Source: DATATB01 sp036268995
Lineage (GTDB): Bacteria; Planctomycetota; Planctomycetia; Pirellulales; PNKZ01
Assembly: GCA_036268995.1 (NCBI GenBank)
Contig: DATATB010000145.1
Span: forward strand, 1-64,000
Direction of reading: 5' to 3'
Length of the DNA stretch: 64,000 bases
Shown: positions 33,725 to 42,169 of the stretch, piece after piece
Position numbering within the stretch: the first letter of the stretch is position 1
How the letters are laid out: each line of letters begins with the position of its first letter
The notes under the pieces: model-generated
The model's database searches: none
What the model saw: only the letters and a program-made list of their open reading frames with translations
What the model was told of the DNA's origin: nothing
Program-made: the position numbers and the translations under genes

Positions 33725-35128
33725 CTATGCAATCAAGTCGAGCACCGGATTGCCGGCCGCAATGGGCAGCGGCCGGTTGAGTTTGTCGAAGATTTCGGTC
33801 TGCGAGTCGATGCCCAGCAGGTGGAACATCGTGGCCGCGATGTTTTCCGGCCGCACGGGATCGCGGCCCGGCAGCGAGCCGGTGCGGTCGGACGCCCCGT
33901 GTACGTAGCCGCGCTTCAGCCCGCCGCCGGCCATCAGCACGGTGTAGCAACTGGGCCAGTGATCGCGGCTGATCGACGCGTTGATCCGCGGCGTGCGGCC
34001 GAACTCGCCGAACCACACGACCAGCGTCTCGTCCAGCAGGCCCCGCTCGTCCAAATCGGTCAGCAGCGTGGGCAGCGTCTGATCGGTCATCGGCAAGTGG
34101 TACTTCTCGATGATCGGAAACATTCGCGTGTTGTCGAAGCCGTGCGTGTCCCAGCCGCCTTCGGTGGTGCTGCGGCCGCCGATCGAGTCGGAAAAATAGA
34201 CGCTCACGAATTTTACGCCCGACTCGACCAGTCGCCGGGCCAGCAAGCAGCTTTGCCCGTAGGTGTGCCGGCCGTAGCGATCGCGAGTCCTTTGGGATTC
34301 CTTCGACAGGTCAAAAGCCCGCCCCAGCTTGGGCGTGTTGAGCATCTCCAGCGCCGTGTCGTAGTAGGCGTCGAACCCGCGGGCCTTGGCCGACGATTCT
34401 AATAGCCGCGATTGCCGGTCGACGATCTGCTGCAAGTGCCGGCGGTCGTGCAGGCGATCGGCCGAAAGATTGGCCGGCAGCGATAGCTCGGGCAGGCGGA
34501 AGTCGGAGCGGTTTGGATCCGACGTCACCAGCAGCGGATCGTGCGCCTTGCCCAGGAAGCTGGCGTGCTGGCCGGGCGTGAGCGAGCCGTCGTGCAGTAC
34601 GTAGGGATAAGCGACGAACGTCGGCATGCCGCTGGGGACCGGAGCCAGCCGATCGACAATCGAACCGTAAGCCGGGAACAGTTCGAGCGAATCGCGCAGG
34701 CGAATGTCGTCGACCGGGGGCGCGCGGCCCGTCAGGGCGTAGTACGAGGCCGAGTTGTGGTTCTTCATCTCGTGATGCACGCTGCGCACCAGGCAGACCT
34801 TGTCCATCACCTGGGCCATGCGCGGCAGATGCTCGCACACGCTGATGCCGGGCACGTTGCTGGCAATCGGCTGGAACAAGCCGCGGATGCCGTCGGGCGC
34901 ATCCGGCTTCATGTCGAACGTCTCGAAATGGCTCGGGCCGCCAAACTGATACAGAAAGATCACCGAGCGGGCTCGGACCGGCGGCTGCGCGGCCGGCTCT
35001 TCCTTGGCGGCGGCCAACGTCGCCAGGTTCAAGCCCAACAGGCCGGCGCCGCCGACTGCCAGCGCTTGGCGACGGTCCAGCAGGCTCGTGCGGTAACTGC
35101 GGCAGGCGTGATTCGTGGAGCGTTTCAT
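33725..35128 (-). CDS. DUF1501 protein with Tat-type signal
   Basis: This 467-residue protein belongs to DUF1501, an alkaline-phosphatase/sulfatase-fold family expanded in planctomycetes. The N-terminus carries a twin-arginine-like signal, LLDRRQALAVGGAGLLGLNLATLA, followed by RARSVIFLYQFGGPSHFETFDMKPDAP, VRSVHHEMKNHNSASYYALTG and GGWDTHGFDN. Export to the periplasm is expected; substrate unknown. It starts four bases after the stop of the DUF1549/DUF1553 gene, the usual planctomycete pairing, so they form one operon with this gene second. Confidence 0.92.
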   Translation of the reverse strand: MKRSTNHACRSYRTSLLDRRQALAVGGAGLLGLNLATLAAAKEEPAAQPPVRARSVIFLYQFGGPSHFETFDMKPDAPDGIRGLFQPIASNVPGISVCEHLPRMAQVMDKVCLVRSVHHEMKNHNSASYYALTGRAPPVDDIRLRDSLELFPAYGSIVDRLAPVPSGMPTFVAYPYVLHDGSLTPGQHASFLGKAHDPLLVTSDPNRSDFRLPELSLPANLSADRLHDRRHLQQIVDRQSRLLESSAKARGFDAYYDTALEMLNTPKLGRAFDLSKESQRTRDRYGRHTYGQSCLLARRLVESGVKFVSVYFSDSIGGRSTTEGGWDTHGFDNTRMFPIIEKYHLPMTDQTLPTLLTDLDERGLLDETLVVWFGEFGRTPRINASISRDHWPSCYTVLMAGGGLKRGYVHGASDRTGSLPGRDPVRPENIAATMFHLLGIDSQTEIFDKLNRPLPIAAGNPVLDLIA

Positions 35129-35132
35129 CGGT

Positions 35133-37406
35133 TTAATGCCGCAGCAAAAACTCCTTACTGTTCACCAGTGCCCAGAGCACGTCTTCCAGGGCCACGCGGC
35201 AATCGGCCGCGTGCTCGACGTGATCGAGCATTGCCTGGCGTTCCTCCGGGCTGGGCTGGCGGCTGAGCGTGCGCCAATACAGCTCGTCGATCATCTGGCC
35301 GGGGGCGCGATCGGCTGCCAGCAGCTTGCCGAGGATGTTGTCTGGTCGGGCAAGCAGAGCGTTGATCGTGGGGCCGCTGACCAGTTGAAAGGCCTGGCCG
35401 AGCGTGGATTCTTCCGACCGCTCGCATTCGCAACTCAGCAGCCGCGGCGGCTTGCCGAATTTTACTAAGAACTGCTCTTCGCTAAGAGGTCGGCGGCGGC
35501 GACGGGAACTCGGAACCTGCACGCCCGGCAGCTCGACGGCCCGCAAGCCGACCGGATAGCCGGTAAAACGAGCCGAAGTGGCCGTCACGCGGTGCAAGGC
35601 GTCGAGCAAGACTTCGGCCGGCAACGGCCGAACGATGGCGTGCGAGAAATTCGTCTCGTCGGAGCTGTTGGTGGCGGTCGGTTCCGCGGACAGTTGATAC
35701 GTGCTGCTGTTGGCAATGGTCCGCACCAGATAGCGCAGGTCGTAGTCGTGAGCGACAAAGTCCTGCGCCAGCGCCGCCAGCAGCGGCTCGTTCACCGGCG
35801 GATTGGTGGCGCGGAAATCGTCGATCGGATCGACAATCCCCCTGCCCAGCAAGTGATACCACACGCGGTTGACCTGCACCCGGGCGAAGAACGGATTCTG
35901 CCGGTCGGTGACCCAGCGGGCGAGCGATTCGAGCGGATCGGCACCGGCCGCGACCGACGGCTCGGCCGAGCCCAGCACGCGCGGCTCGGCTGGCCGCCGC
36001 GTGCGAGGATTTGCGAACTTGGCTTTGGCCGAAACCCAGACCAGTTGCTCGCCGTCGAACTCGTGCAAGTCCAGCCTGTCGTCGCGGCGAACCTCGATGG
36101 TCTTGTACTGGATGTGGGCAAAGAAGCCGGCCCAATCGTAGTAATCCGCCTGGGTCCAGCGGTCGAAGGGATGGTTGTGGCACTTGGCGCATTGCAGCCG
36201 CAGACCCAAAAACACTTGCGCCGTGGCTTCGGCCCGACTCACGGGATCGCGATTGGCCCGATAGAAGTTGGTCTCCGGCCGGCTATACGTGCTGCCGCGC
36301 GCGGCGAGCAGCTCGTAGGCAAAGCGGTCCAGCGGCTTGCCCGCGGCGATCGACTCGCGAATCCAATGGTGAAACGCCTGCACGCCTTTGCGATCGAGCG
36401 TCTTCTCTTCGTTGCGCAACAGGTCCGACCATTTGAGAGCCCAAAAGTCGGCGAACTCTGGCCGCTCGAGCAAGCGGTCGATCAGTTTGGCCCGCTTGCG
36501 CGGATCGCGATCGGCGGCAAACGCCCGGGCCTCATCGGCCGTGGGCACCAGGCCCACCAGGTCGGCATACGCGCGGCGCAGAAACACCGTGTCGCCGGCC
36601 GGCGGCGAGGGATTCATCCGCAGCTTGCGGAGCTTATTGAGCACGTGTTCGTCGATATAGTTGTGCGTTTCGACCGGCTGCCAATGAAAGTCGGGTCGCT
36701 CGGGCACCAAAGCCAACTGCACGGTCGATTGGGCGTTGAGGTAGCGCACCAGCACCGTGGTTTCGCCATCGCGCTCGCCGTGCACATGGCCGCCGATGCT
36801 GAGTGCGGCGATGGGGTTGGAGATTGAATACACGGCCCAGCGCGTGACGTTGCGCCGCGAGCCGTCGGAAAAGCTCGCCGTGGCGCGGATTTGCAGGTCG
36901 CGCCGCGGGGCCACCAGGAATTCTTCGCTGGGCGTGACTTGCAAATCGACCAGGTGCGGGGCATCGGCCGGATCTCGCTTGAGCCCTCCGGCAATCCAGC
37001 CCAGCAGCGTGTCGTATTCCAGCGAGCCGGCGGCGAAGCGCTTTCCGCCGCCATGCGGCAGCGTGCCGATCGCCTTTTCCAGCAGCAAACTTTGCTTGGG
37101 GTTCTGGCGATCGACTCGGCGGCCCAGTTGATCGCGCGTGACCGCCAGGAAATCAGCCTCTGGATCCTCGCCGCGCAGCGAAAGTTTAAAACCGTTCTTG
37201 CCCTGCTGGTTGCCGTGGCAAGTGCCCTGATTGCAGCCGGCCTTCGAGAGCACGGCCATCACCTCCCGGCCAAAACTCACTCGCTCGCCCGATTCGTCGG
37301 CGCGACAAGCCGGTGGCAGCCCAACCGCCGCCGCAAGCACGAATGCCCCGCCGATCATCCATGCCAATCGGCGCGGCCAGATCGGTTGAAGCGAATTGGC
37401 AACCAT
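35133..37406 (-). CDS. DUF1549/DUF1553 secreted protein with Big2 and cytochrome-like motifs
   Basis: This 757-residue protein has an N-terminal hydrophobic signal (WMIGGAFVLAAAVGL), a CNQGTCHG motif (CX4CH), a Big2-like domain (LQVTPSEEFLVAPRRDLQI through LVRYLNAQSTV), then DUF1549 (YIDEHVLNKLRKL, DTVFLRRAYADLVGL) and DUF1553 (ARWVTDRQNPFFARVQVNRVW and LARPDN). A second motif, LQCAKCHNHPFDRW (CxxCH), sits between them. This is the standard planctomycete architecture, always beside DUF1501. Haem binding is suggested by the motifs but unproven; the function is thought to involve surface or polymer degradation. Confidence 0.93.
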   Translation of the reverse strand: MVANSLQPIWPRRLAWMIGGAFVLAAAVGLPPACRADESGERVSFGREVMAVLSKAGCNQGTCHGNQQGKNGFKLSLRGEDPEADFLAVTRDQLGRRVDRQNPKQSLLLEKAIGTLPHGGGKRFAAGSLEYDTLLGWIAGGLKRDPADAPHLVDLQVTPSEEFLVAPRRDLQIRATASFSDGSRRNVTRWAVYSISNPIAALSIGGHVHGERDGETTVLVRYLNAQSTVQLALVPERPDFHWQPVETHNYIDEHVLNKLRKLRMNPSPPAGDTVFLRRAYADLVGLVPTADEARAFAADRDPRKRAKLIDRLLERPEFADFWALKWSDLLRNEEKTLDRKGVQAFHHWIRESIAAGKPLDRFAYELLAARGSTYSRPETNFYRANRDPVSRAEATAQVFLGLRLQCAKCHNHPFDRWTQADYYDWAGFFAHIQYKTIEVRRDDRLDLHEFDGEQLVWVSAKAKFANPRTRRPAEPRVLGSAEPSVAAGADPLESLARWVTDRQNPFFARVQVNRVWYHLLGRGIVDPIDDFRATNPPVNEPLLAALAQDFVAHDYDLRYLVRTIANSSTYQLSAEPTATNSSDETNFSHAIVRPLPAEVLLDALHRVTATSARFTGYPVGLRAVELPGVQVPSSRRRRRPLSEEQFLVKFGKPPRLLSCECERSEESTLGQAFQLVSGPTINALLARPDNILGKLLAADRAPGQMIDELYWRTLSRQPSPEERQAMLDHVEHAADCRVALEDVLWALVNSKEFLLRH

Positions 37407-37513
37407 GAGGGCAGGGAGCGCGGGGCTTGGTGGCAGGTCAGTTTCCCTTACCGCGGGGGGCCTGCATCATACCACAACCACCGCGAGAACCACTAATTCG
37501 GTAGCGGGGCGGG

Positions 37514-37960
37514 TCAGTCTGAAATCGGAATTCCTTCGTCGGAGCCAGGCTCGACGTGATCGAGCAATTCCGAGAATGACGCCGCGACGCGCAGAGCATA
37601 CTTAGCGTCCATCGGGATGAACGGGATGGACGCGACGATCCACGGCCGCTGCCCACGCATGTCAAACGCGAAAAATTCGCCTCCGCCGCTTGTTGCGAAC
37701 GCAAAGAAGCCAGGAACGTACTCGGCTATCTGGTAGCCCCGGTTAATTTCGATTACCTTGTCGGCAGCCCAGACGATCAAATAGCACGGTTGGACATCGA
37801 GCGACCCGTAACCGCCATTGCAGCGGCCCAGGAATTCGAGGTAGTCGCTCGGAAGGCCTATGCCGCTTTCAGCCGCAAGCCGAGTAATTTCATCGGAGAG
37901 TGCCGGTGGCGCTAATGTCCACCGGCCTTCCGCTGACGCCAAGAACAGGTCAATATCCAT
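37514..37960 (-). CDS. SMI1/KNR4 (SUKH) family protein
   Basis: This 148-residue protein has the SUKH fold: ALSDEITRLAAESGIGLPSDYLEFLGRCNGGYG, then CYLIVWAADKVIEINRGYQI, GFFAFATSGGGEFFAFD and a closing helix SFSELLDHVEP. SUKH proteins often serve as immunity proteins against polymorphic or contact-dependent nuclease toxins. I see no toxin gene beside it, so it may be an orphan immunity gene or have another regulatory role. It is on the minus strand, 107 bases upstream of the DUF1549 gene. Confidence 0.85.
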   Translation of the reverse strand: MDIDLFLASAEGRWTLAPPALSDEITRLAAESGIGLPSDYLEFLGRCNGGYGSLDVQPCYLIVWAADKVIEINRGYQIAEYVPGFFAFATSGGGEFFAFDMRGQRPWIVASIPFIPMDAKYALRVAASFSELLDHVEPGSDEGIPISD

Positions 37961-38055
37961 GCTCCCATCCTACCCGTCGGCGCGTGAAAACACCCGGCCA
38001 GGCCCGCATTACGTGCAGCGCAGTCTGATGCATCGAGGCTCTCGAACTGGCTGCG

Positions 38056-38253
38056 CTAGCTAAGCCCGTGGGAAATGCCGCCAAGGGGTAGCCACAAGGG
38101 CGTCGTTACCGCAGCCAACAGAAACGCGGTCGCGATACCACATATGATTCCGATCCGCAGGCCGCGCAGCCACGTTCCGGCTGCCGCGCTAAAGGCAGCA
38201 CCGGCAATCATCCCGCCGAGAAGCAGCACCTGGAGGCTTTCGATTGAATCCAT
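38056..38253 (-). CDS. Small membrane protein
   Basis: A 65-residue protein with two predicted membrane helices (LQVLLLGGMIAGAAFSAAAG and LRIGIICGIATAFLLAAVTTP) separated by a short basic turn. ATG 38253 is preached by AGGATGATTGGC, a reasonable ribosome-binding site; ATG 38274 is an alternative. It lies 31 bases downstream of the TPR protein gene and may be in the same transcript. Function unknown. Confidence 0.6.
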   Translation of the reverse strand: MDSIESLQVLLLGGMIAGAAFSAAAGTWLRGLRIGIICGIATAFLLAAVTTPLWLPLGGISHGLS

Positions 38254-38284
38254 GCCAATCATCCTAACGGCCACTCGCTCGCGT

Positions 38285-39373
38285 CTACAACTGCTGCTTC
38301 GCGGGCTGCGGCGGGGGGGCGGCGGCGTCGAGGTGGGTGAGGAAGGCCTTGATGTGGCCGGTGTCGCCGGGCTCGAGCGTTTTGGCGCGCTGGAAGAAGG
38401 CGCGCGAGCGGTTCTGTTGGCCGTCGCAATACAGCTCGACGGCCAGCAGAAATAGCAGGTCGGCGTTATCTGGATCTGCGGTCGCCGCTTTGGCCATCAG
38501 CTCCCAGTGCGTCGCTTTGGCCAGCCGGTTGTCGCCATACAACTGCTTGAGTTGAAAGTCCGCGGCCGGCCAATCGGCATTGATCGACAGCCCACGGCGA
38601 ATGGCGCGGGCAGCCTGGTCGTACTTGCTCATCGCGGACCAGGCAAACGCCTGGCGGAAGTACGGATCGGCCAGGTCGGGGGCGCTTTTGCTGGCGTCCT
38701 TGTAGCGCTCCAGTGCGTCGTTGTACTTCTGTTTGCGGAAGTGTTCGTCGCCGAAGCCGACGAACTGGTTGGCCCGCGCCCGGCTCGCATCGTTCGACGC
38801 GACACGGCCCCGCACGAGTGTCGGAGGCTGCGGGCCGAAGCCTCCGTTGCCGGCCTCGGGGCCATTGCCCGGGGGAACATTGCCCGCGAGACCGTTGTTG
38901 ATGAAGCCGTTGTTGACGAATCCGTTGTTTACAAAGGCGTTGCCGCCGAAGCCGTTGTTTGCCAGACCATTGCCGACAAAACCATTGCCCACAAGACCAT
39001 TGCCCACAAGACCATTGCCGACAAAACCATTACCAACCGGCGGCAGCACGGGGCCTTGGCCCATCAAGCCGTACATGCTCGGATTCGCAAGCGACGGATA
39101 CCCTTGCTGCGCGGCCCCCCAGGAACCGGCGCCGAGCAAATAGTTGGGTGTCGCGACCACCGGCCCTGCCGAAAAGATCGCGACGCCGCCGGTCTGGGGA
39201 CCTTCGTTTTGTCCGCCGCCCTGATGGTGATGCGACGACTCGCGATGCGCGAAACAAGCGAGCGGCTGGACCAACATGCCGATCGCAACCAACAGCGGGC
39301 ACGCCATGCCGCGCAAAATCGTGCGGAGCGGATAGCGGCAAATGCGGTCGATGGGTGAGTGCTTCACGTTCAA
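38285..39373 (-). CDS. Secreted TPR protein with NG-rich pentapeptide tract
   Basis: This 362-residue protein has an N-terminal hydrophobic segment (ILRGMACPLLVAIGMLVQPLACFA) acting as signal, a His/Gly/Gln-rich stretch, a tract of about ten GNGFV-like pentapeptides (residues 112-160), and a C-terminal half of TPR units (GFGDEHFRKQKYNDALERYKD, AFAWSAMSKYDQAARAIRRGL). The start overlaps the stop of the upstream gene by four bases (39370-39373), so translation is coupled. Periplasmic or surface scaffold is inferred. Confidence 0.7.
   Translation of the reverse strand: MNVKHSPIDRICRYPLRTILRGMACPLLVAIGMLVQPLACFAHRESSHHHQGGGQNEGPQTGGVAIFSAGPVVATPNYLLGAGSWGAAQQGYPSLANPSMYGLMGQGPVLPPVGNGFVGNGLVGNGLVGNGFVGNGLANNGFGGNAFVNNGFVNNGFINNGLAGNVPPGNGPEAGNGGFGPQPPTLVRGRVASNDASRARANQFVGFGDEHFRKQKYNDALERYKDASKSAPDLADPYFRQAFAWSAMSKYDQAARAIRRGLSINADWPAADFQLKQLYGDNRLAKATHWELMAKAATADPDNADLLFLLAVELYCDGQQNRSRAFFQRAKTLEPGDTGHIKAFLTHLDAAAPPPQPAKQQL
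38892..39038 (-). repeat. 15-bp tandem repeat encoding NG[FL]VG units
   Basis: About ten imperfect 15-base units of the form CCATTGCCCACAAGA (plus strand) lie in frame in the secreted TPR gene. The units at 38970-39035 are nearly identical and those to the left more diverged, suggesting recent expansion at one end. Copy-number variation is likely between strains. Confidence 0.8.
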
Positions 39374-40200
39374 TCGCCCGGCGGGGTGGGGTTATTGGTG
39401 GATGGCTGCGACCCGGCTTGGGTCCGCTTGCGGTTCACGTCAGTTTCAATCAGCGTGGCCAGTCCCTGGGCTTCGCCCAGTCGGCCGGTGGCAAAGCCGG
39501 TGTCGCCGAGCTGATCCCAGCTCAGATTGTTGCTGAAGTGCCAGGCGGCTAACTGCACGACCGGTTGATCGACCCGCCCCAGCGAGAACTCGTCGAGCAG
39601 GGACCGCAATTGCGGCGACTTTGAAACGGAATCGAGCGCGACCAGCTTGTAGGGAACGTCCGGCCGTGGCGTCGGGTTGCCGTATTGCAGGCAAACGCAG
39701 GGCACGGCGAACTGCCGGATTTGCTTCGGCTGCAAAACGAGAGTGGTCAGTGGTCCGTTGTCAGTGGCCAGTTGTGTGGGTCGTTGAGTTCTTGCCGGTT
39801 GCGTTGTCGCGTTGACGAGGGATGTGGGGATCACGCTGCCGAGGATCTGGGGCACTGGCGAATCGGAACTGGCGGAGAGATACGGATTGCCCGGCTGGAG
39901 ATTGGCCAGGGCGACGACCGGGGCGCCGGCAAACACGCTGGGCAATTCGACTTCCAGCGGTGTATCGGAGACGTTGAGCAGCGAAACTCGGGCGATTTCG
40001 GCATCGCGCGGCACGAAACTGGCCATAACCTGCTTGTCGGCCAGGGCTTTGAACAGGCCCGTCTTGACCGGGGCCACGGCCGGGGGCTTCGGCGGTTTCG
40101 CCCGACGCGCGGCACCCGGCTTGGCGGCGTCGGCCGTGGGAGCGACCAGCAAGCTAATCAGACAGGCCCCGAAAGCCAAACAGCCGGCAAGCCTTCGCAT
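39370..40200 (-). CDS. Secreted hypothetical protein
   Basis: This 276-residue protein starts at ATG 40200, preceded by GGGGAG, with a clear signal peptide (MRRLAGCLAFGACLISLL, cleavage near ADA-AKP). A basic Lys/Pro linker follows, then a beta-rich domain (LLNVSDTPLEVELPSVF, VVALANLQPGNPYLS) and QIRQFAVPCVCLQYGNPTP. I do not recognise the family. It is the first gene of a pair coupled to the TPR protein through a four-base overlap. The short GGACCAC-like repeat lies in frame at about 39745-39775. Confidence 0.6.
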   Translation of the reverse strand: MRRLAGCLAFGACLISLLVAPTADAAKPGAARRAKPPKPPAVAPVKTGLFKALADKQVMASFVPRDAEIARVSLLNVSDTPLEVELPSVFAGAPVVALANLQPGNPYLSASSDSPVPQILGSVIPTSLVNATTQPARTQRPTQLATDNGPLTTLVLQPKQIRQFAVPCVCLQYGNPTPRPDVPYKLVALDSVSKSPQLRSLLDEFSLGRVDQPVVQLAAWHFSNNLSWDQLGDTGFATGRLGEAQGLATLIETDVNRKRTQAGSQPSTNNPTPPGD

Positions 40201-40499
40201 GCTGGGACTCCCCGTCCGGAACAAACCGAGTCCTCGACTCCTGTCCGCGTGCTTTTGAATCGTATGAAGTTGCGAGGCGAAAGGCGAATGGATTTCAAAT
40301 GATTTTGTGCGCCCAACCCCTGGTAGATTAAAAGCTTGTAATCCGAAGGCTTCGCGCCGGCCGCGGCCGGCGCAGTCGAAAAGCGGGTCGGAAGAAACCT
40401 TGATCGCGTCGCCGGGCCGGCCCAAAATCGGCCCGGCTTGTGCTACCATTGACTCGAACCGGTTGCTCATCGCGAGCGCAAACTCAGGCAACTTTTGGC

Positions 40500-42092
40500 A
40501 TGGAAGAGAAACAGTATTTTCTTTCGCCCGATCTGGCCCACCGCCTGGCGGCCATCGATGTGGGCACCAACAGCATCCGGCTGGTTATCGCCGAGCCCCT
40601 GCGCGAGGGGAACTACCGCATCCTCGATGAAGAAAAGGCCACCACCCGCTTGGGCAAAGGGCTGGCCGCCACCGGCCGGCTGAATCCCGTGGCGGTGGAG
40701 CAGTCGCTCGAAGCCCTGCGGCGGATGCAGCAGATCGCCGCGGGCTTCCAGGTGCGCGAGCTGCGGGTGATCGCCACCTGTGCGGTGCGCGAGGCCGAGG
40801 ACGGACCCGACTTTTGCCAGCGCGTCAAGCAGGAGACCGGGCTGGACGTGGAAGTCATCTCTTCGCAGGAAGAGGCCCACCTGGCTTTTTTCAGCGTCGC
40901 CCGCAATTTCCATCTCGAAGGCAAGCAAGTGGCCGTGGCCGATATCGGTGGCGGCAGCACCGAAATCATTTTGGCCTCGGGCAACCTGATCGAGGCCATC
41001 TGCGCCACGCCGCTGGGCGCCGTGCGGCTGACCGAAATGCACAACAGCAACCAGCCGCTCTCGCTCGAGCAGTTCGACGAGCTGCTGGACGCGATCGATC
41101 GCGAGCTGCGCAAGCAGACCCGGCACGTGCTGCTCGAACCACACCTGCTGATCGGCTCCGGCGGCACCTTCACCACGCTGGCCGAAATGATCATGGCCAG
41201 CAAAGGTCAGTTGGGCTTGCCATTGCGAGGCAGCGAGGTGACTCGCGCCGACGTCCGGCACTTGCTGGATCGCTTGCGTAAAATGCCCAGCGAAGCCCGC
41301 CGCAGCCTGCCGGGCTTGAGCCCCGACCGGGCCGACATCATCGTGGCCGGCGTGGCAATCATCGACCGGCTGATGCGGCACTTCAATTTGAACCGCGTCG
41401 TGATTCACGATCGCGGCGTGCGCGACGGCCTAATGTTGACGATGATCGACAGCTCGCCGGCCATTGCCGGCGACGGCTCGCCCGACCGCGAAATGTCGGT
41501 CGACCGCTTTGCGAGCAAGTGCGGCACCGACATGCAGCACGGCAAGCAGATCGCGCGGCTGGCCGGTTTGATCCTTTCACAAATCGCCGATCGTTTCGGG
41601 CTGGATCGCCGCGACCGGGGACTGGTCGAGTCGGCCGCCCGGCTGCAGGACGTCGGTTACCTGATCAACTACGAGCAGCATCACAAGCACAGTTATTATC
41701 TGATCCTCAACAGCCGCCTGGCCGGCTTTCAGCCGCACGAGCTGGAGTTGATTGCCAACATTGCGCGCTATCATCGCGGCGCGGAGCCGAAGAAGAAGCA
41801 CGCCAATTTCAGCCAGCTTTCGGCTCGCGACCAGCAGCGCGTGCGGCAGCTTTCGGCCATCTTGCGTCTGGCCGGCGGTCTGGACCGCAGCAACAGCCAG
41901 CAAGTGCGCGACCTGGCGATCACGGCCGACGGCGACACGCTGGTGATGCACGTCATCGCCGATCAATTGCCCGAGGTCGACATCTGGACGGCCCAGCGCC
42001 GCAGCGACGCCTTCGAAAGGGCCTTTGGCATGCCGCTGGAAATTCGCTGGGAGCACCCAGCCGAAGCCGCGCAACGCCCGGCGAGTGCGTAA
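40500..42092 (+). CDS. ppx: Exopolyphosphatase/pppGpp phosphohydrolase with HD domain (Ppx/GppA)
   Basis: This 530-residue cytosolic enzyme has the Hsp70/actin-fold Ppx/GppA domain: AAIDVGTNSIRLVIAEP, VISSQEEAHLAFFSVA, VADIGGGSTEIILASG and LIGSGGTFTTLAEMI. The C-terminal third is an HD-type domain (HGKQIARLAGLILSQIADRFGL, ARLQDVGYLINYEQHHKHSYY). It should hydrolyse polyphosphate and perhaps pppGpp. ATG 40500 starts the domain correctly. TGCTACCAT at 40441-40449 resembles an extended -10. It is divergent from the secreted hypothetical gene and convergent with the large glycosidase-like gene. Confidence 0.9.
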   Translation: MEEKQYFLSPDLAHRLAAIDVGTNSIRLVIAEPLREGNYRILDEEKATTRLGKGLAATGRLNPVAVEQSLEALRRMQQIAAGFQVRELRVIATCAVREAEDGPDFCQRVKQETGLDVEVISSQEEAHLAFFSVARNFHLEGKQVAVADIGGGSTEIILASGNLIEAICATPLGAVRLTEMHNSNQPLSLEQFDELLDAIDRELRKQTRHVLLEPHLLIGSGGTFTTLAEMIMASKGQLGLPLRGSEVTRADVRHLLDRLRKMPSEARRSLPGLSPDRADIIVAGVAIIDRLMRHFNLNRVVIHDRGVRDGLMLTMIDSSPAIAGDGSPDREMSVDRFASKCGTDMQHGKQIARLAGLILSQIADRFGLDRRDRGLVESAARLQDVGYLINYEQHHKHSYYLILNSRLAGFQPHELELIANIARYHRGAEPKKKHANFSQLSARDQQRVRQLSAILRLAGGLDRSNSQQVRDLAITADGDTLVMHVIADQLPEVDIWTAQRRSDAFERAFGMPLEIRWEHPAEAAQRPASA

Positions 42093-42169
42093 CGTAGCGC
42101 GAAGCGGGAACTCACGCTCGCTTCGGTTACGGCACATGAATGTGCCGGCTACTTTGCGGCTGCGACAGC
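42093..42169. terminator. Hairpins between convergent genes
   Basis: CGGCACAT and ATGTGCCG (42130-42147) form an eight-base stem with a two-base loop, and GCGCGAAGCG / CGCTTCG (about 42096-42126) can pair as a second, looser stem. Both lie between the convergent stops at 42092 and 42170 and could end transcription from both sides. No strong T-run. Confidence 0.45.

Noticed and set aside
38892..39038. Regular repeats looked CRISPR-like at first
   Set aside because: Units are 15 bases with no spacers, lie in frame in a protein gene and encode pentapeptides.
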